Shown: positions 34,169-46,258, numbered from the stretch's first letter. The stretch is 64,000 nucleotides of DNA from Takakia lepidozioides (GCA_030704615.1 CM060734.1:21328001-21392000); one strand, 5' to 3'. Numbers and translations: made by a program. The notes: generated by a model from the sequence alone, not told the origin.

Positions 34169-34181
34169 GGCTCTGATACCA
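34169..34181 (-). promoter_or_regulatory. LTR1 primer-binding site (tRNA-iMet)
   Basis: On the minus strand TGGTATCAGAGCC lies two bases inside the 5' LTR. It is complementary to the 3' end of plant initiator methionine tRNA, the standard primer for plant LTR elements. Confidence 0.9.
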
Positions 34182-34183
34182 AG

Positions 34184-34701
34184 TGTCGCACACCTCACTT
34201 CGGTAAGCTCCCCCTCAAGTCATAGTTACTCGCTTGATGCGCGCGCCTGACTCCCAACCTGGCCGCTTGGCCAACTTGGAGCTTCGGCTGTTCACCGGGG
34301 CATAACGGTCCCCCCCCTTTGTTCTCCCAAAGAACCCTCCACCAATTTGGAATCAGCGGGAATTCCCTTTGGTAGTTGGCAGTCCGGAACAGCTCCCCAC
34401 TCTTTGGTCGCTTTCCGGCTCGCTCGCTTACTCACTAGTTTTTGGTCACCAACGGGCTTGCACCGTTCTCGGGGTTACTACTCCCTATATATACTTCTGT
34501 AGCTGTCCGCGGGGGTTTCACAACCAGCCATGCCATTTTATGGCGAACCACCACGAAAACCCTCGACTCCCGGTGATGAGTCGCGGTGAGTCTTGGCCCA
34601 CTCACCACGACCCCTATGGACCGTGATGAGTCCCAAGACTCCCCACGACTCCCACCACGAGGTCTCCGCCCCCACGGTGAGTCCTATGCCACCCCCACTA
34701 A
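34184..34701 (-). repeat. 5' LTR of LTR1, piece 1
   Basis: Begins TGTCGCACACC and follows the left LTR until CCCCACTAA at 34,693-34,701, where the Mutator-like element starts. It contains the TATATATA box near 34,491. Confidence 0.9.
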
Positions 34702-34756
34702 GGGGGGCTGCTATTTCATGAGCGGCATGAACATGAGCGGCATGAGCATGAGCGGG
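34702..34756. repeat. Terminal inverted repeat, left, with ATGAGCGGC subrepeats
   Basis: GGGGGGCTGCTATTTCATGA, then GCGGCATGAACATGAGCGG and more ATGAGC repeats. The right end reads AGGTTTGCTATTTCATGAGC on the opposite strand. The shared core is TGCTATTTCATGAGC. Confidence 0.75.
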
Positions 34757-34868
34757 AAAAAAAAAAGCATGAGCAGACCATTGTGAGTCCACGGAAATAG
34801 GGTTAGGAGGCACGGAAATAGGGTCATGTGAAGTTGGAATGTGGCACCAGTGGACTTGAAATGCAACA

Positions 34869-34874
34869 TTTTAT
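34869..34874 (-). terminator. Possible polyadenylation signal
   Basis: AATAAA on the minus strand about 70 bp after the stop of the methyltransferase-like gene (34,947). Placement suits its 3' end. Confidence 0.4.
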
Positions 34875-34946
34875 TGCAAATTTTGTGGCAAGCCACGTCT
34901 ATACAAGTGTGTTCTAACTGTCATAGCCGGAATGGGCACTACTCTC

Positions 34947-37302
34947 CTACACCCTCCGAGGAACTTGCCCCACCTTCTTCTCATCCCCCTCATCCCCCTC
35001 ATCCTCCGAGCTCTGTGATGCATCAGTTCCACTATGCCTCTCAAAAATCCCGTCCTCTCCTTGGGGGACTGTCCACCTCACCTCCTGGGAATCTTCTGCG
35101 TCTTCTCCCCCACTTTCCTCAGCAGAATCCAACACAAATCTACGAGCCCGACGGGCTCTAATAGCTGCTGCCTCCTCCCTCATCTTCATTTTCTTGAGGC
35201 TTGCCTCGTCTAAAATCTGCTGTACACGACTACGTTCGGAACACCTCCTAATGGACACCGAAGCAAGCCGGGTAGCATAAGTAGGAAGGATGTACTCCCT
35301 TTCTGGACTAGGCATGAAATCCCCCTGGCAAAAAAAGGCACGTTCCTCCTGCCCATGAACTCCGGTGTAGACGTCCCTCCGGCAGTACTTGGCATCCTAC
35401 AGTAAGAACAAATCCACTTGAAGAATGTCAATACCAGCACAACCAGAAAGGGTTTTCAATGAAATAAGAGAGCGGAGGGAGGTGCCTCACAAAATCTGGA
35501 GGCAACTTACAATGCCACCACTCACTCGTAAACCGGGGGCTCCTCGGCCTCGATCCCAACTTCCTCCCCCTGCTCCTCCTTCTCGGATTTTTCCTCATCC
35601 TCCGAGGATGCCTCTTCCTCTTTCGGCAGACGTTCAGCCGCTGCAAGTTCCGAGTTGTGGAGGGCAGTATCTGGCTCGAAGGCGAACACATGCCTGTCGG
35701 ACAACGTCCCTGCCCACATTGAAGCACCTGAGGAACAAAGCGGGCGGTTAATAGCTTGCGGCATGCAATTGCAATGGGGCCAGGGGACAAACTGAGCACG
35801 TGAAGGCTTACCCGTGCCGCATGTGAGGTCCAGAATCCGCCCTTGGACATCCGAGCACGTCTCCATGAGGGTTTGGATGAAAGCAGGGCTCCGGGTCCGG
35901 CTGTACCGCCACGGTTTTGCCTGTCTTTGTGTCCTTCGGCATACTAGAGTGGGGCACATAGTTGTAGAGGACATCGTAGGTTACAGGGTCCACAGCGGCA
36001 TCAACAAGACGACCGTCGTTGCGGAATTTGAACGTAGACCCTCTCTTCACAAAGCAATATGCCTCAAACACCAATGTCTGCACATCCAACAAAGAAGGGA
36101 TCAATTCCAGGGTCTACTTAACATACACCACAATATGAAGTGAATGCAATAGATTGATAACTTACACTTTGGCCCTCTGTTCGCAACCCCTGCGTACTGA
36201 TGCAGAACCATTTTCTGAGGAGGACCGGGGTGACACTTTTCGGTGTCCACCTTGCCACCGCATTCTCTGTGGTCTTCCCTCTCGTGGCAAGGACAACCAC
36301 ACATCCACCGTCATCCAGAAGCATCCCCGCCAGCCCAAACCCGGCTTTCCAGTAGTCCTCAGTAAACCTGTTCCAGGTGGGCACACCATCCAGGCCCTCC
36401 AGCAGCTCCCCATCTGGAATGTCGAGGAGAATCATGTCGCAAGCTCTCTCCACCTCAACCCCCCCCCCCCCCCCCGAGTGCTCTTGCAATTCGTGCTCAC
36501 AGCCGTGAAGAATTCCATCATGGCTTCAAAACCAGGGGTGTCTTTAGGCTCTGTACCGGCAGCCCTCTTCTTGGCTTTCCCCTTCTGCTCCGCCAGAGAC
36601 TTGTTGTGTGCCACCTTCTTCGCCCTGGCAGCGAGAGCGTCAAGGAAGCTCTCATTGACGCATTGGATGATGGTTGGAGGTTCTAGCTTTGGCCTGTGCG
36701 TAAACGTCACCGCCGAATACCGCCGTGTAGGCTCGCCCTCAAATGCCAACTTCTTGGCAGAGCCAGTCCCACTCCGAACTGACTTGGGAACCCGGACGAC
36801 CGGTGACTGGGTAGGAGCAACAGCAGTCGCAGGACCTTGAACAAAATCGGCGTCGGAGTCACTCTCTTGGGTCCCCTCCTGCGCCTCCTCCGATGCCCCG
36901 ATGGTTTTCTTCTTTTTTTTGGGTGTTACTGCAGTCACCTGTTTCCTTGTCCTTTTCCTTTGACCTTTACTCTTTTCATGCAATTTCTCTTGAATTCCTG
37001 CCTGAGCAAGCTCTGCCGCTTTCCTGGAGTTCGCAAGCGCTTTTGCCTCTTTTGCACCCAACGGAGGCAGCGGAGCCCGGTTTCGTCGGAATTCAGCATC
37101 CAGCTTCAATTGAAACTCGGATGGGTCGAGCGAGCCGGGCGGAAGGTCCACATACCAAGGGCAATCACGCAAATGTTCCAGATGCCACTCCTTCACAATA
37201 TCGTCAGTGTACATGGAGTCAGCCCCAGGGTTCCTCCATGCCAGGAAGAATGGTGGCTCGAAAGACAGATGACCTTTCTCCAAAAGGGAGAACTTACAGT
37301 AC
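34947..37302 (-). pseudogene. ParB-motif gene copy 2, 3' half: beta-class N4/N6 DNA-methyltransferase-like
   Basis: After an AG acceptor at about 37,302 the exon reads YCKFSLLEKGHL, then a Lys-rich linker (TPKKKKK), then at 36,440-36,300 DMILLDIPDGELLEG in the place of motif IV (usually DPPY) with LLDDGGCVVVLATRG after it. An intron (GTAAGT near 36,168 to GTGCAG near 36,083) precedes TLVFEAYCFVKRG. Next come SPAFIQTLME and GRILDLTCGTG, motif I. A further intron (about 35,811-35,731) joins it to ASMWAGTLSDRHVFAFEPD. The IV-before-I order is that of beta-class N4C/N6A methyltransferases. The IV core DIPD lacks the aromatic residue, so activity is uncertain. A G17-like run (about 36,460) and a shift near 35,890 break the frame. 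An acidic tail and a last exon (35,396-34,947) follow. Confidence 0.6.
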
Positions 37303-37329
37303 CTGCATTCATGAAAAACACAATGAGGT

Positions 37330-38150
37330 CCGAAAATGGCTAAGTCCCTGAACGGCAATAGGGCCTACAACTGGAATATGGCGCCGAATTTCCACTTCAG
37401 GGCCAGCCAGTCTAGGGACTTAGCCCGAAAAATTACGGCCTTAAAGTTCATGGGAACTAGCCCGAAAATGGCTAAGTCCCGGACGGCAATAGGGCTAGAA
37501 CTGGAAAACGGCGCCGAATTTCCAGTTCCGGGCCAGCCACCCTAGGGACTTAGCCCGAAAAATGGCTAGTCCTGGACGGCAATAGGGCCAGAACTGGAAA
37601 ACGGCGCCGAATTTCCAGTTCCGGGCCAGCCCTAGGGACTTAGCCCGAAAATGGCTAAGTCCCTGGACGCAATCCTGGCTGAACAGCCCCCGAAAATGGC
37701 TAAGTCCTGGACGGCAATGGGCCTGGAAAAATGGCGCCGAATTTCCACTTCAGGGCCAGCCAGTCTAGGACTTAGCCCGAAAATGGCTAAGTCCCTGAAC
37801 GGCAATAGGGCCTGGAACTGGAAAGGGCGCCGAATTTCCAGTTCAGGCCAGCCCTAGGGACTAGCCCGAAAATGGCTAAGTCCCCGGCAATAGGGCCTAG
37901 AACTGGAAAACGGCGCGAATTTCAGTTGCGGGCCAGCCACACTAGGGACTTAGGCCACGGCTAAGTCCCTGACGGCAAGGGAAATTCGGCCGCCGAATTT
38001 TCACTTCAGGCCAGCAAGGACCGAAAATGGCTAAGTCCTGACGGCAATAGGGCCTGGAACTGGAAAATGGCGCCGAATTCCAGTTCGGGCCAGCCAGTCT
38101 AGGGACTTAGCCATTTTGGAGCCCTGACTGGAAATTCGGCGCCATTTCCC
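37330..38150. repeat. Composite palindromic array, families C and D, within an intron
   Basis: About eight units in which two palindromes alternate. D is GGGACTTAGCC facing AAAATGGCTAAGTCCC; C is ACTGGAAAANGGCGCC facing GAATTTCCAGT. Between them stand GGCAATAGGGCC and GGGCCAGCC. The array is bounded by the exon ending LLYR (donor GTACAT at about 38,216) and the exon starting YCKF (acceptor at about 37,302), so it lies in an intron. Copy 1 has a related array at the same place. Confidence 0.9.
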
Positions 38151-38216
38151 TAACACCACTTGAGGCCTCTAACATCCTGAAATGCCAGGACTTGAAAGAA
38201 AGGCGCGCGTATGTAC

Positions 38217-39390
38217 CTGTACAGAAGGCGCATTGCTGCTTTGTCCGCGTTCGGCTGGTCGGTGAACTCGTGGCTCCGGCGAGCATCTGCTATCTCCCGA
38301 AAGAATAGGTTGGTTTTGTAGAGCAGAAAGTACCTCGTCACATAGTCACGTAGGCTCTCTGCTGCAGGAGAATATCTCCATCTTGAACTGATGTGCTTGT
38401 GTGTCCAGCTGCTCTTGCGCATCGTCGTCACCTGTGGAGATTGTCCATCAGATCGCTTTCCTCAAAAAATACAATGAATCCACCCCCTACTAGAGTAGAA
38501 GCCCCAAACGAAGCGTGGGGAAGTACCTGAAACCACCATGTCATGCGGTTCATCCACATGTCGAATGTGGGGTCAGAGAGTTTGTCCGGTTTGGGGAAGC
38601 TCCACATGTCCCTTGGTACTTTGGGAACCATTCCAGATTTGGAGCCACCGGGTCTGTCCAACCACCACCAGCATATTCGTAAGCGCCAAACACCACAAAA
38701 AGAGTTGTTGCCACCACAATTTGGTTAAGAATGTATCACCTTTTCTGTTGCATCACACAGGATGTGGCTAGACGATGGAGCTTCTCCAATGTCATCGTGG
38801 GCTTCAGAGCGCGGGAGTAGTGCTTCCCCACCTCCACCAGAAAGTCGGCACCAAGGGGGGATCAGCTATGGCCACGTACTTTACCATCCGCGACTTGTAC
38901 TTTATGCGGGCCCTCACCTCCGCAGCTTTGACATACGATTCGAGTTCCGGGAGGGTTGGATTCTTCTCCTCTGACTCATGTAGAACCTCCGCGCATGTGC
39001 CAAATCCTGCTGTATTTTCGTCTGTCAAGAATGCGCACATAAGATTAGAGATCCTGCTCAACACAATTTCTTCTATTGGGGGAGGAGGAGAGACAGATTA
39101 GCTCAACAAAACTGTCAGGAGCTTTACCCGAAATATGTAGTCCACCATGGCGTCTACGCTCAGCCTATACCAGGTTCTGTCTGCCTTTGCCTCCGACTTG
39201 CGCAGGAGGTCGGCACTGAGGAATTGGCAAACTCTTGCACCCCCTGCTTCCCGACATCTTCACTCACTTGGTGGCATGAAGGCATTCTCAGTCACCCTGC
39301 ATGCCACATTTCCATCAAACAATCTGAAATGGGAATTTTCACAATATGAGGATTCGCAATGAAATGTCTGTTTACGCCATTTTTATGTTT
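38217..39390 (-). pseudogene. ParB-motif gene copy 2, middle exons
   Basis: Four exons match copy 1. About 39,330-39,125 reads WYRLSVDAMVDYIFR (split by indels). About 39,025-38,770 reads EEKNPTLPELESYVKAAEVR and VKYVAIADP. 38,661-38,527 reads MWSFPKPDKLSDPTFDMWM and ends WWFQ. 38,431-38,217 reads ESLRDYVTRYFLLYKTNLF and ends AAMRLLYR. Introns have GT and AG ends at the same positions as copy 1. No enzyme motif is visible in this part. It links the ParB-like segment to the methyltransferase part. The 5' side is cut by LTR2 at 39,402. Confidence 0.6.
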
Positions 39391-39401
39391 TCGTTCTACA
39401 C

Positions 39402-40093
39402 CCCCTCAAGTCATAGTTACTCGCTTTGATGCGCGCGCCTGACTCCCAACCTGGCCGCCGGGCCAACTTGGAGTTTCGGCTGCTCACCGGGATAACGGTC
39501 CCCCTTCGCTTCCTCTAAACCCTCCACCTATTTGGGACTAGGAGAATTCCCTTTGGTAGATGGCAGTCCGGAACAGCTCCCCACTCTTTGGTCGCTTTCC
39601 GGCTCGCTCGCTTACTCACTAGTTTTTGGTCACCAACGGGCTTGCACCGTTCTCGGGGTTACTACTCCCTATATATACTTCTGTAGCTGTCCGCGGGGGT
39701 TTCATAACCAGCCATGCCATTTTATGGCGAACCACCACGAAAACCCTCGACTCCCGGTGGTGAGTCGCGGTGAGTCTTGGCCCACTCACCGCGGCCCCAA
39801 TGGACCGTGATGAGTCCCAAGACTCCCCACGACTCCCACCTCGAGGTCTCCACCCCATGGTGAGTCCTATGCCACCCCCACTAAGTCCCACTAAGCTACC
39901 ACCACCCCTTGTGGAGCCACCCCACCGCAACCCGGTGTGCGGGGCTCCACCTAGTGAGCGCCTCCGCCTCCTTGAGTGCCTTGGGCACTCAAGGGTGCTT
40001 CAGCCCCCCATACCTATCGCTGCCGCTGCCCCCACCACAGGGGCAGCCCTCATGTGTCCCGACCCCCTGCCCTCAAGGCAAAGGGCCGCGACA
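39402..40093 (-). repeat. 3' LTR of LTR2, start missing
   Basis: Starts at CCCCTCAAGTCATAG, a point inside the LTR, and ends GCGACA at 40,093. TATATATA lies near 39,670. Confidence 0.85.
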
Positions 40094-40941
40094 CACACCC
40101 CTACCAACAGGGAGTCGATGTCCTCATCGACTTGTCCATTTTGTAGAAACGAACATCCAAGTTGTGGCGTCCCACATCAAGGAGTTTGTTTCCGTACCAT
40201 GGCGTCCCATGGCAAAGAACCAAACCCCACACTTGACTCCACTCTCCACTAGCTAGTTCGGCCGACTTCCTCCAAGTCCGGCCAAGGGTGGAGCCTCTCC
40301 AGCTCCTCCCAGTGCACTCTTCTTGGCCTACTTCAAGGCCAAGGAACGATCCTCCCCGAGGATCGAATCGCCTTACTGCAACAACATTGCTTGCGATCGC
40401 TCATGATGCCGCTTTTGGCATCACCTTGAGCAAGGGTTCACCTGGAACCCTCTTTGACTAGGAAGATAACCTTGAACCAACCGTGCGCCCCAATCACTAC
40501 AATTGGGTCCGCCTTGGAATGCTGGCCTGAGGTACGGGAAACGCCGAAGCCGCACTACGACTTCGTCCCGAGGCTACACGATTATAGTACGTGAACGGAA
40601 GCACGTAGCTTCCGCGTTAGCCCGCACTACAAGGCAACCCCTCGGTAGCGCAGTTTAGTACGCGCACGCGCCAGGTGCGCACTAGCACTTGAACTCCCAA
40701 ATAAGGCGCAAAGTTTCCTTGCCCCTTGGATGGGAGTCACCCGATTTCGGCACTGCGCAAACACACGATTAACCCAATTTACCTCTCCCACTTTTGTAAG
40801 CTAGCATGCATTCTACACACACAGCCAACCACACCATGCATCACCATTCCAAACAAATAGGACGCACAACATTTGGAACCCATTTCCTTTATCACAAATT
40901 TTTGTACAATACAAGTTTTTGCAATCGGATTCCTGAGCTAG
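40094..40941. other. LTR2 internal non-coding 3' region
   Basis: Matches 29,323-30,228 of LTR1 with small indels. No ORF of note. Confidence 0.6.
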
Positions 40942-42211
40942 CTAAACCGGGCTAAGCATGCATTTCCTCCCCCACGCTCCAAGGTTGATGTCCCCATCAA
41001 CGCTTCTTCCGCTTTTGAGGTCGCCCTTCGAACGCTGCAACGCCTCGGATGCGTTTCCCATTTCTGAGGCACGCACCCAAGATGCCTCCACAAGATGATA
41101 GCCCTTCCATTTGACGAGATACTCCGTTTCTCGGTTCTTGAACCTCCTCGACTTAAGTATTGCCTCCACCTCGTACTCGGGTTCATTTTCATGATCCAAC
41201 AGCATAGGTGGCGGACGCAACACTTGCTGCCGATTCGGACGTGCTTCATTTGAAGTAAGGCTTCAAAAGGGAGACATGGAATACTGGGTGCACCTTGCTG
41301 TTTGCTGGCAGCTCCAATTCATACACATCCTCATTCATAACCTCCGAATGCGAAAGGGACCCGCATACGGAGGTACGAACTTCGGACTCATTTCCGGAGG
41401 TAGTCGAAATTCTTGATGTTCAACCAGACCTCTGTGCCTGCCTCAAACTTCACTTCCCTCCGCTTCCGATTCGCCTGCCTTTCATACCGTTTCCTAGCTT
41501 TGGCAATGTTGTACTTTGCGAGCTTCAACAAACGCTCGCGTTCTTCCAGTACCGCCGCTACTGCCGGTTCCTCAACGTCCTGGGCGGCCCAACTTGTCGG
41601 CCAGAGGTGCTTTTCCATAGACCAACACAAAAGGGGAAACTCCCGTCGCGGAGTGTTCTGTGTTATTATAACAGAACTCTGCCGCGTCTAAGTGTTCCAT
41701 CCAGTCTGATTGGTCTGCCGACACGTAATTCCGCAAGAATTGCTTCACTACGGAATTCACTCTTTCCGTTTGGCCGTCGTCGTAGGTCGGAAGGCGGTGC
41801 TCATCTTCAGCCTCGTCCCCATCTTCTTCCAAAGTGCTCTCCAGAATTTACTCGTAACTTTGGGTCGCGGTCCGAGACAATATCCTTCGGGACTCCATGA
41901 TGCTTTAAGACGTGGGCGAAGTAAAGTCGCCCTGTCTCCTGCGCAGTTGCCGTCTCCTTGGTGGGGATGAAATGGGCCATTTTACTGAACCTATCTACCA
42001 CCACCATGATTGCATCGAATCCTTTTGACAGCGGCATAGCAGTCATGAAATCCATCGAGACGCTTTCCCAAGTCCCCTCTGGAATCGGCAAGGGTTGTAA
42101 CAGCCCCGCTTGCTTTTTATACTCGCTCCGGTTTTGTTGGCATGTGGTGCATGTCTTTACATACTCCTCTGCCTCCTCCCTCAGTTTGGGCCAGAAATAC
42201 TCTTTCTTCAA
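40942..42211 (-). pseudogene. LTR2 integrase and chromodomain
   Basis: CTTCQQNRSEYKK closes the zinc domain. The core has MDFMTAMP and SDRDPK. Unlike LTR1 and LTR3, the third catalytic residue is preserved (QTERVN near 41,775). The chromodomain (41,223-41,040: YEVEAILKSRRF, YLVKWKGYH) follows. Frame changes near 41,830, 41,600 and 41,250 interrupt the reading frame. Confidence 0.8.
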
Positions 42212-42381
42212 GAGTGCCGCAGTGCGCTTGGCTCCACCGTGGCCCGCAAGCGGGCTATCATGGCATTCTCAAGAGACTATCCCTGATCCCTCCCTTTGGC
42301 ACATAGAGACGTTTTTGCTTATACCGGAGCAGTCCGTTTTGCAAGTGGAACTGCGATTTAACCCCCATTCTCAAGTCTGCA

Positions 42382-43836
42382 TCACGCACTTTGCCAGCTC
42401 ATCCTCCGGCAAGCCTTCCGGATCTTCCTTTGGAGCGCCGTCTCGCCCTTGTACACCAACAAGAGCTGCTGCTTTCTACTTAAAGCATCGGCCACCACAT
42501 TGTCCCGTCCCGGTTTGTACTGGATATCCACGTCGAACACTGCCAAAGTATCTTGCCACCTAAGTTGTTTTGGGGACAACTTGGGCTGCGTGGCAAAATA
42601 CTTCACGTGACATTGTCCGTGAACACCTTCACTGGGTTGGAACCAACATAGTGGCGCCAGAGTTCAAGGCAATGTACCACCGCCTTCATCTCTTTTCGTG
42701 CGTCGGCCACCGTCGCTCCACTTCATTCAGTTTCTTACTTTCGTAAGCCACTGGACGTCCATCTTGCATAAGTACACCCCCAATTGCGAAGTCCGATGCA
42801 TCTGTATGAATCTCAAACGGACGATCGAACTCCGGGATTTTTAAGACTGGAGCTTCCGTCATCCGCTGCTTCAATTCAGCAAAAGCTTGGCCACAAAATG
42901 TGTTCCATACCCAGACTTTGGATTTACACAGAAGGTCCGACAGCGGCCCCCGCGATCTTGGCGAAATTTCTCACATACTTCCGGTAATAGGAGGCGAGTC
43001 CTAGGAAGGATCGCACTCCCGGGACCGAAGTCGGAGGCTCCCAGTCCAAGATCGCCCTCACCTTTCTGTCATCCATTTTGATCCCATCCTGTGTAATCAC
43101 GTGCCCCAAGAACTCCACTTTTGTGACCCCGAATTCGCACTTTGAAGCTTTGGCATACAGCTTCCCTTCTCGCAATTTTTGGAACACCCTTTTGAGGTGC
43201 TCCAGGTGCTCCCTTTGTTTTCGAGTACACCAAGATGTCGTCGATGTACACGATCACAAAGTCATCCAACCACTCCTGGAAAAGGCTGTTCATCAGCGTG
43301 CTAAATGTCGCTGGTGCATTGGTGAGCCCAAAAGGCATCACCAAGAACTCATATGAACCATACCTTGTCCTGCACGCGGTCTTCTCCTCATCTCCTTCCG
43401 CCACCCGAATTTGTGATAGCCGGAGCGCAAGTCGATCCGGCTGAAATACTTCGCTCCTGCCAACCGATCGAAGAGGTCGTCGATCCTTGGCAAAGGGTAC
43501 CGGTTTTTGATAGTCACCTTATTCAGAGCCCTGTAATCGACACACATCCGCAGCGTCCCATCCTTCTTGTCTGCAAATAGCACCGGGGCTCCGTAAGGTG
43601 ACTTACTCGGCCGGATGTACCCCTTTGACATTAGATCTTTGAGCTGAGTCTTCAGCTCGACCAACTCTTTGTGGCTCAACCGGTAGGGCGCCTTGGCAGG
43701 CGGGTTCCGATCCCGGTATCACCTCAATTTTGTGGTCAACTCCTCTTCGCGGTGGCAAGCCGCTTGGTAAATCCTCCGGCATCACATCCTGGTTTCTCCA
43801 AAATCCCCTTGATCCAATCTGGGCTCGGCTCCCCAT
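42382..43836 (-). pseudogene. LTR2 reverse transcriptase and RNase H
   Basis: Keeps the front of the reverse transcriptase that LTR1 lost: [51 protein letters not shown]. It continues with [13 protein letters not shown], the catalytic YIDD near 43,240, [31 protein letters not shown], RNase H HTDASDFAIGG and YKPGRDNVVADALSRK. Frame shifts near 43,390, 43,195, 42,900 and 42,610 break it. Confidence 0.8.
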
Positions 43837-43903
43837 CGCCTTCTCCTTTCACTTCTCTAATGTAAAGCAAAAACTGGGACTCGTGTGTCTCCTCCACGGC
43901 CCA

Positions 43904-44315
43904 CTCCTTTGCTGATAGAAGGTTTATTCGCCCTCCCACGGATTTGGGCGTTTCCGACACTCGTAAACCTCGCCACCATTCCCACATGGCAGCGTGACTA
44001 CTCTCTTGCGGCCATCTATGACCGCTCCGGATTTGCTCAAAAAGGTCATTCCCAAAATGAGATCCACTCCATCGATCTCGCAGATAGTGAAGTTCTCACG
44101 TCCCTCCCAACTCCCCAGTTGAAGAGGAACATCAAACGCCAACCTTGTCGCCAACTGAGGTTCTCCTTTGGCAAGCGCACCTCAATAGAGGCCCCCACGT
44201 CACTTGTCGGGAGTCCCAACTTTCGCGCCGCCGCCGGCGTCATGAAGGAGTGCGACGCTCCTGTGTCCACCAACAACGACACATTAGTTCCGGATATTAT
44301 CCCATCCACGAACAA
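43904..44315 (-). pseudogene. LTR2 retropepsin (protease)
   Basis: LLVDTGASHSFMTP is the active-site loop. After a frame shift near 44,165 the C-terminal half reads LAFDVPLQLGSWEGREN and [18 protein letters not shown]. It is more complete than the LTR1 version. Confidence 0.8.
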
Positions 44316-45537
44316 TAACTGACTCCTTTTCGTAAGGCGCCAGTTTCCTGATACAACTCACAAGAAAATTTGCCTACCTTGCAAGTCCTGGCGACCACCG
44401 CTTCCACCAAGCGACTGATGGTATCTTCCGACAGCTCCGTGGTCGCCCGAGTCATGTTCAATTGCCGGGGCTTCGTGCACTTCTTGGCCATGTGCCCGGG
44501 CTCCCCGCAATTGAAACACACTCCATCAAAGGTCGCCTTCTGTCCGCCATAAGTCGCTCCACCCGCTTTTCCTTTCGAAGCACCGGGTGCCGCCTTGACG
44601 TGTGAAGGACCTCCCTTCGATTTCCACGTGCCATTTTCGCCGCGTGGCCTATCCCACTTCTTTTCCGGTCGGGAGGAGTCACCTTCCCGCCGGGTCTTCT
44701 TGTGGTTCAGCTCCGTACGGCCTTGTCTCTCACCCCTAGGGACATCCGAGAAACATTCAGCTCTCTCAATTGCCTCGTTCAAAGTCTTGGGTGGCTTCTC
44801 CTCCAACTTCCGCCTAGCCCATGGGGCCAGTCCCGCCACAAAGTTGAAGACCATTTCTGGTTCTGCCATGTCCGCGACTTCGAGCAACAGCACATTGAAA
44901 GCCTGGACATACCCCCGAATGTCATCTGTTTGCTTCAAATTCCTCATCTTGTCCCGGGCAAGCCAGGACGCGTTGAGGGGCACAAACTGTCTCTTCATCA
45001 ATTCCTTGAACTCACTCCAGTTCAAGGTTTCCGGGCTTGGGCCTCGGTCGTGAAGGCGTTTCTGCCACCATTGTTGAGCATAGCCCCTCAAATAGGTGGG
45101 AGCCACTTCCACCCGATCCTCGTCACTCAACTTGGCCGCCCGGAAGTACTGCTCTAGCTCCAGGAGCCAGGTGTTGAGTGCCTTCCGGTTTCGAACGCCC
45201 TCGAAGGTGCCGGGTTCCTTAGGCTTCACCTTAAACTTTGCCTTGGTGGAAGTGGCATTAGCCGCCTTCAACACGTCTTTCAACGTCCCGCCAAACTGCG
45301 CCAACAACCCTTCCCAAAAGGCTGCCGGCATGGGAGGCATCTCTTGGTTTGTCGGAGCTCTCAAGATTCCTCGGGCTCCGACTCCTCGGATTCCTCCCGC
45401 TCCTGAGCGGCCTCGTTTTCGGAAACATTAATCGCTTCCTCAAACGGCCGCCTCGGTGACACGTCGCCCCCATCGGGCTCACCGGGATCATCATCTTTTG
45501 GGCCGTTCCCTTTCGCTTCGGCTTGCCCGACCCCATG
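44297..45537 (-). pseudogene. LTR2 gag
   Basis: A 355-residue open frame (45,364-44,297) carries the capsid blocks and the zinc knuckle CFNCGEPGHMAKKC. The likely true start is ATG at about 45,537 (MGSGKPKR). Between them a one-base loss relative to LTR1 near 45,367 (ATCTT for ATCCTT) creates a stop. It overlaps the protease start in another frame. Confidence 0.8.
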
Positions 45538-45577
45538 ATGAGGCCAATCCCAAGGACGATCGCGTACTGAACTCTAA

Positions 45578-45589
45578 GCTCTGATACCA
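45578..45589 (-). promoter_or_regulatory. LTR2 primer-binding site (tRNA-iMet)
   Basis: TGGTATCAGAGC on the minus strand, two bases inside the 5' LTR start at 45,592. Confidence 0.9.
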
Positions 45590-45591
45590 AG

Positions 45592-46258
45592 TGTCGCACA
45601 CCTCAGTTCGGTAAACTCCCCTTCAAGTCATAGTTACTCGCTTTGATGCGCGCGCCTGACTCCCAACCTGGCCGCCGGGCCAACTTGGAGTTTCGGCTGC
45701 TCACCGGGACATAACGGTCCCCTTCGCTTCCCTCTAAACCCTCCACCTATTTGGGACTAGGAGAATTCCCTTTGGTAGATGGCAGTCCGGAACAGCTCCC
45801 CACTCTTTGGTCGCTTTCCGGCTCGCTCGCTTACTCACTAGTTTTTGGTCACCAACGGGCTTGCACCGTTCTCGGGGTTACTACTCCCTATATATACTTC
45901 TGTAGCTGTCCGCGGGGGTTTCATAACCAGCCATGCCATTTTATGGCGAACCACACGAAAACCCTCGACTCCCGGTGGTGAGTCGCGGTGAGTCTTGGCC
46001 CACTCACCGCGGCCCCAATGGACCGTGATGAGTCCCAAGACTCCCCACGACTCCCACCTCGAGGTCTCCACCCCATGGTGAGTCCTATGCCACCCCCACT
46101 AAGTCCCACTAAGCTACCACCACCCCTTGTGGAGCCACCTCCACCGCAACCCGGTGTGCGGGGCTCCACCTAGTGAGCGCCTCCGCCTCCTTGAGTGCCT
46201 TGGGCACTCAAGGGTGCTTCAGCCCCCCATACCTATCGCTGCCCTCTCATGTGTCCCG
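45592..46258 (-). repeat. 5' LTR of LTR2, end missing
   Basis: Begins TGTCGCACACC and follows the other LTRs to CATGTGTCCCG. A 22-bp segment near 46,243 and the last ~60 bp before GCGACA are missing. TATATATA lies near 45,892. Confidence 0.85.

Larger units (their letters stand above)
39402..46258 (-). mobile_element. Ty3 chromovirus LTR2, inserted in copy 2 of the ParB-motif gene
   Basis: A ~6.9-kb minus-strand relative of LTR1 with gag, protease, full reverse transcriptase, RNase H, integrase and chromodomain. The left (3') LTR lacks its first ~28 bp and the right (5') LTR stops about 60 bp short of GCGACA, so no target-site duplication is seen. The ParB-like exon sequence expected between the two flanks (about 500 bp in copy 1) is missing. 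Several single-base frame breaks are present. Confidence 0.85.

Noticed and set aside
36462-36476. Poly-C run as a functional quadruplex element
   Set aside because: It lies inside the methyltransferase reading frame as polyglycine codons and breaks the frame. Slippage or base-call error is the simpler reading.
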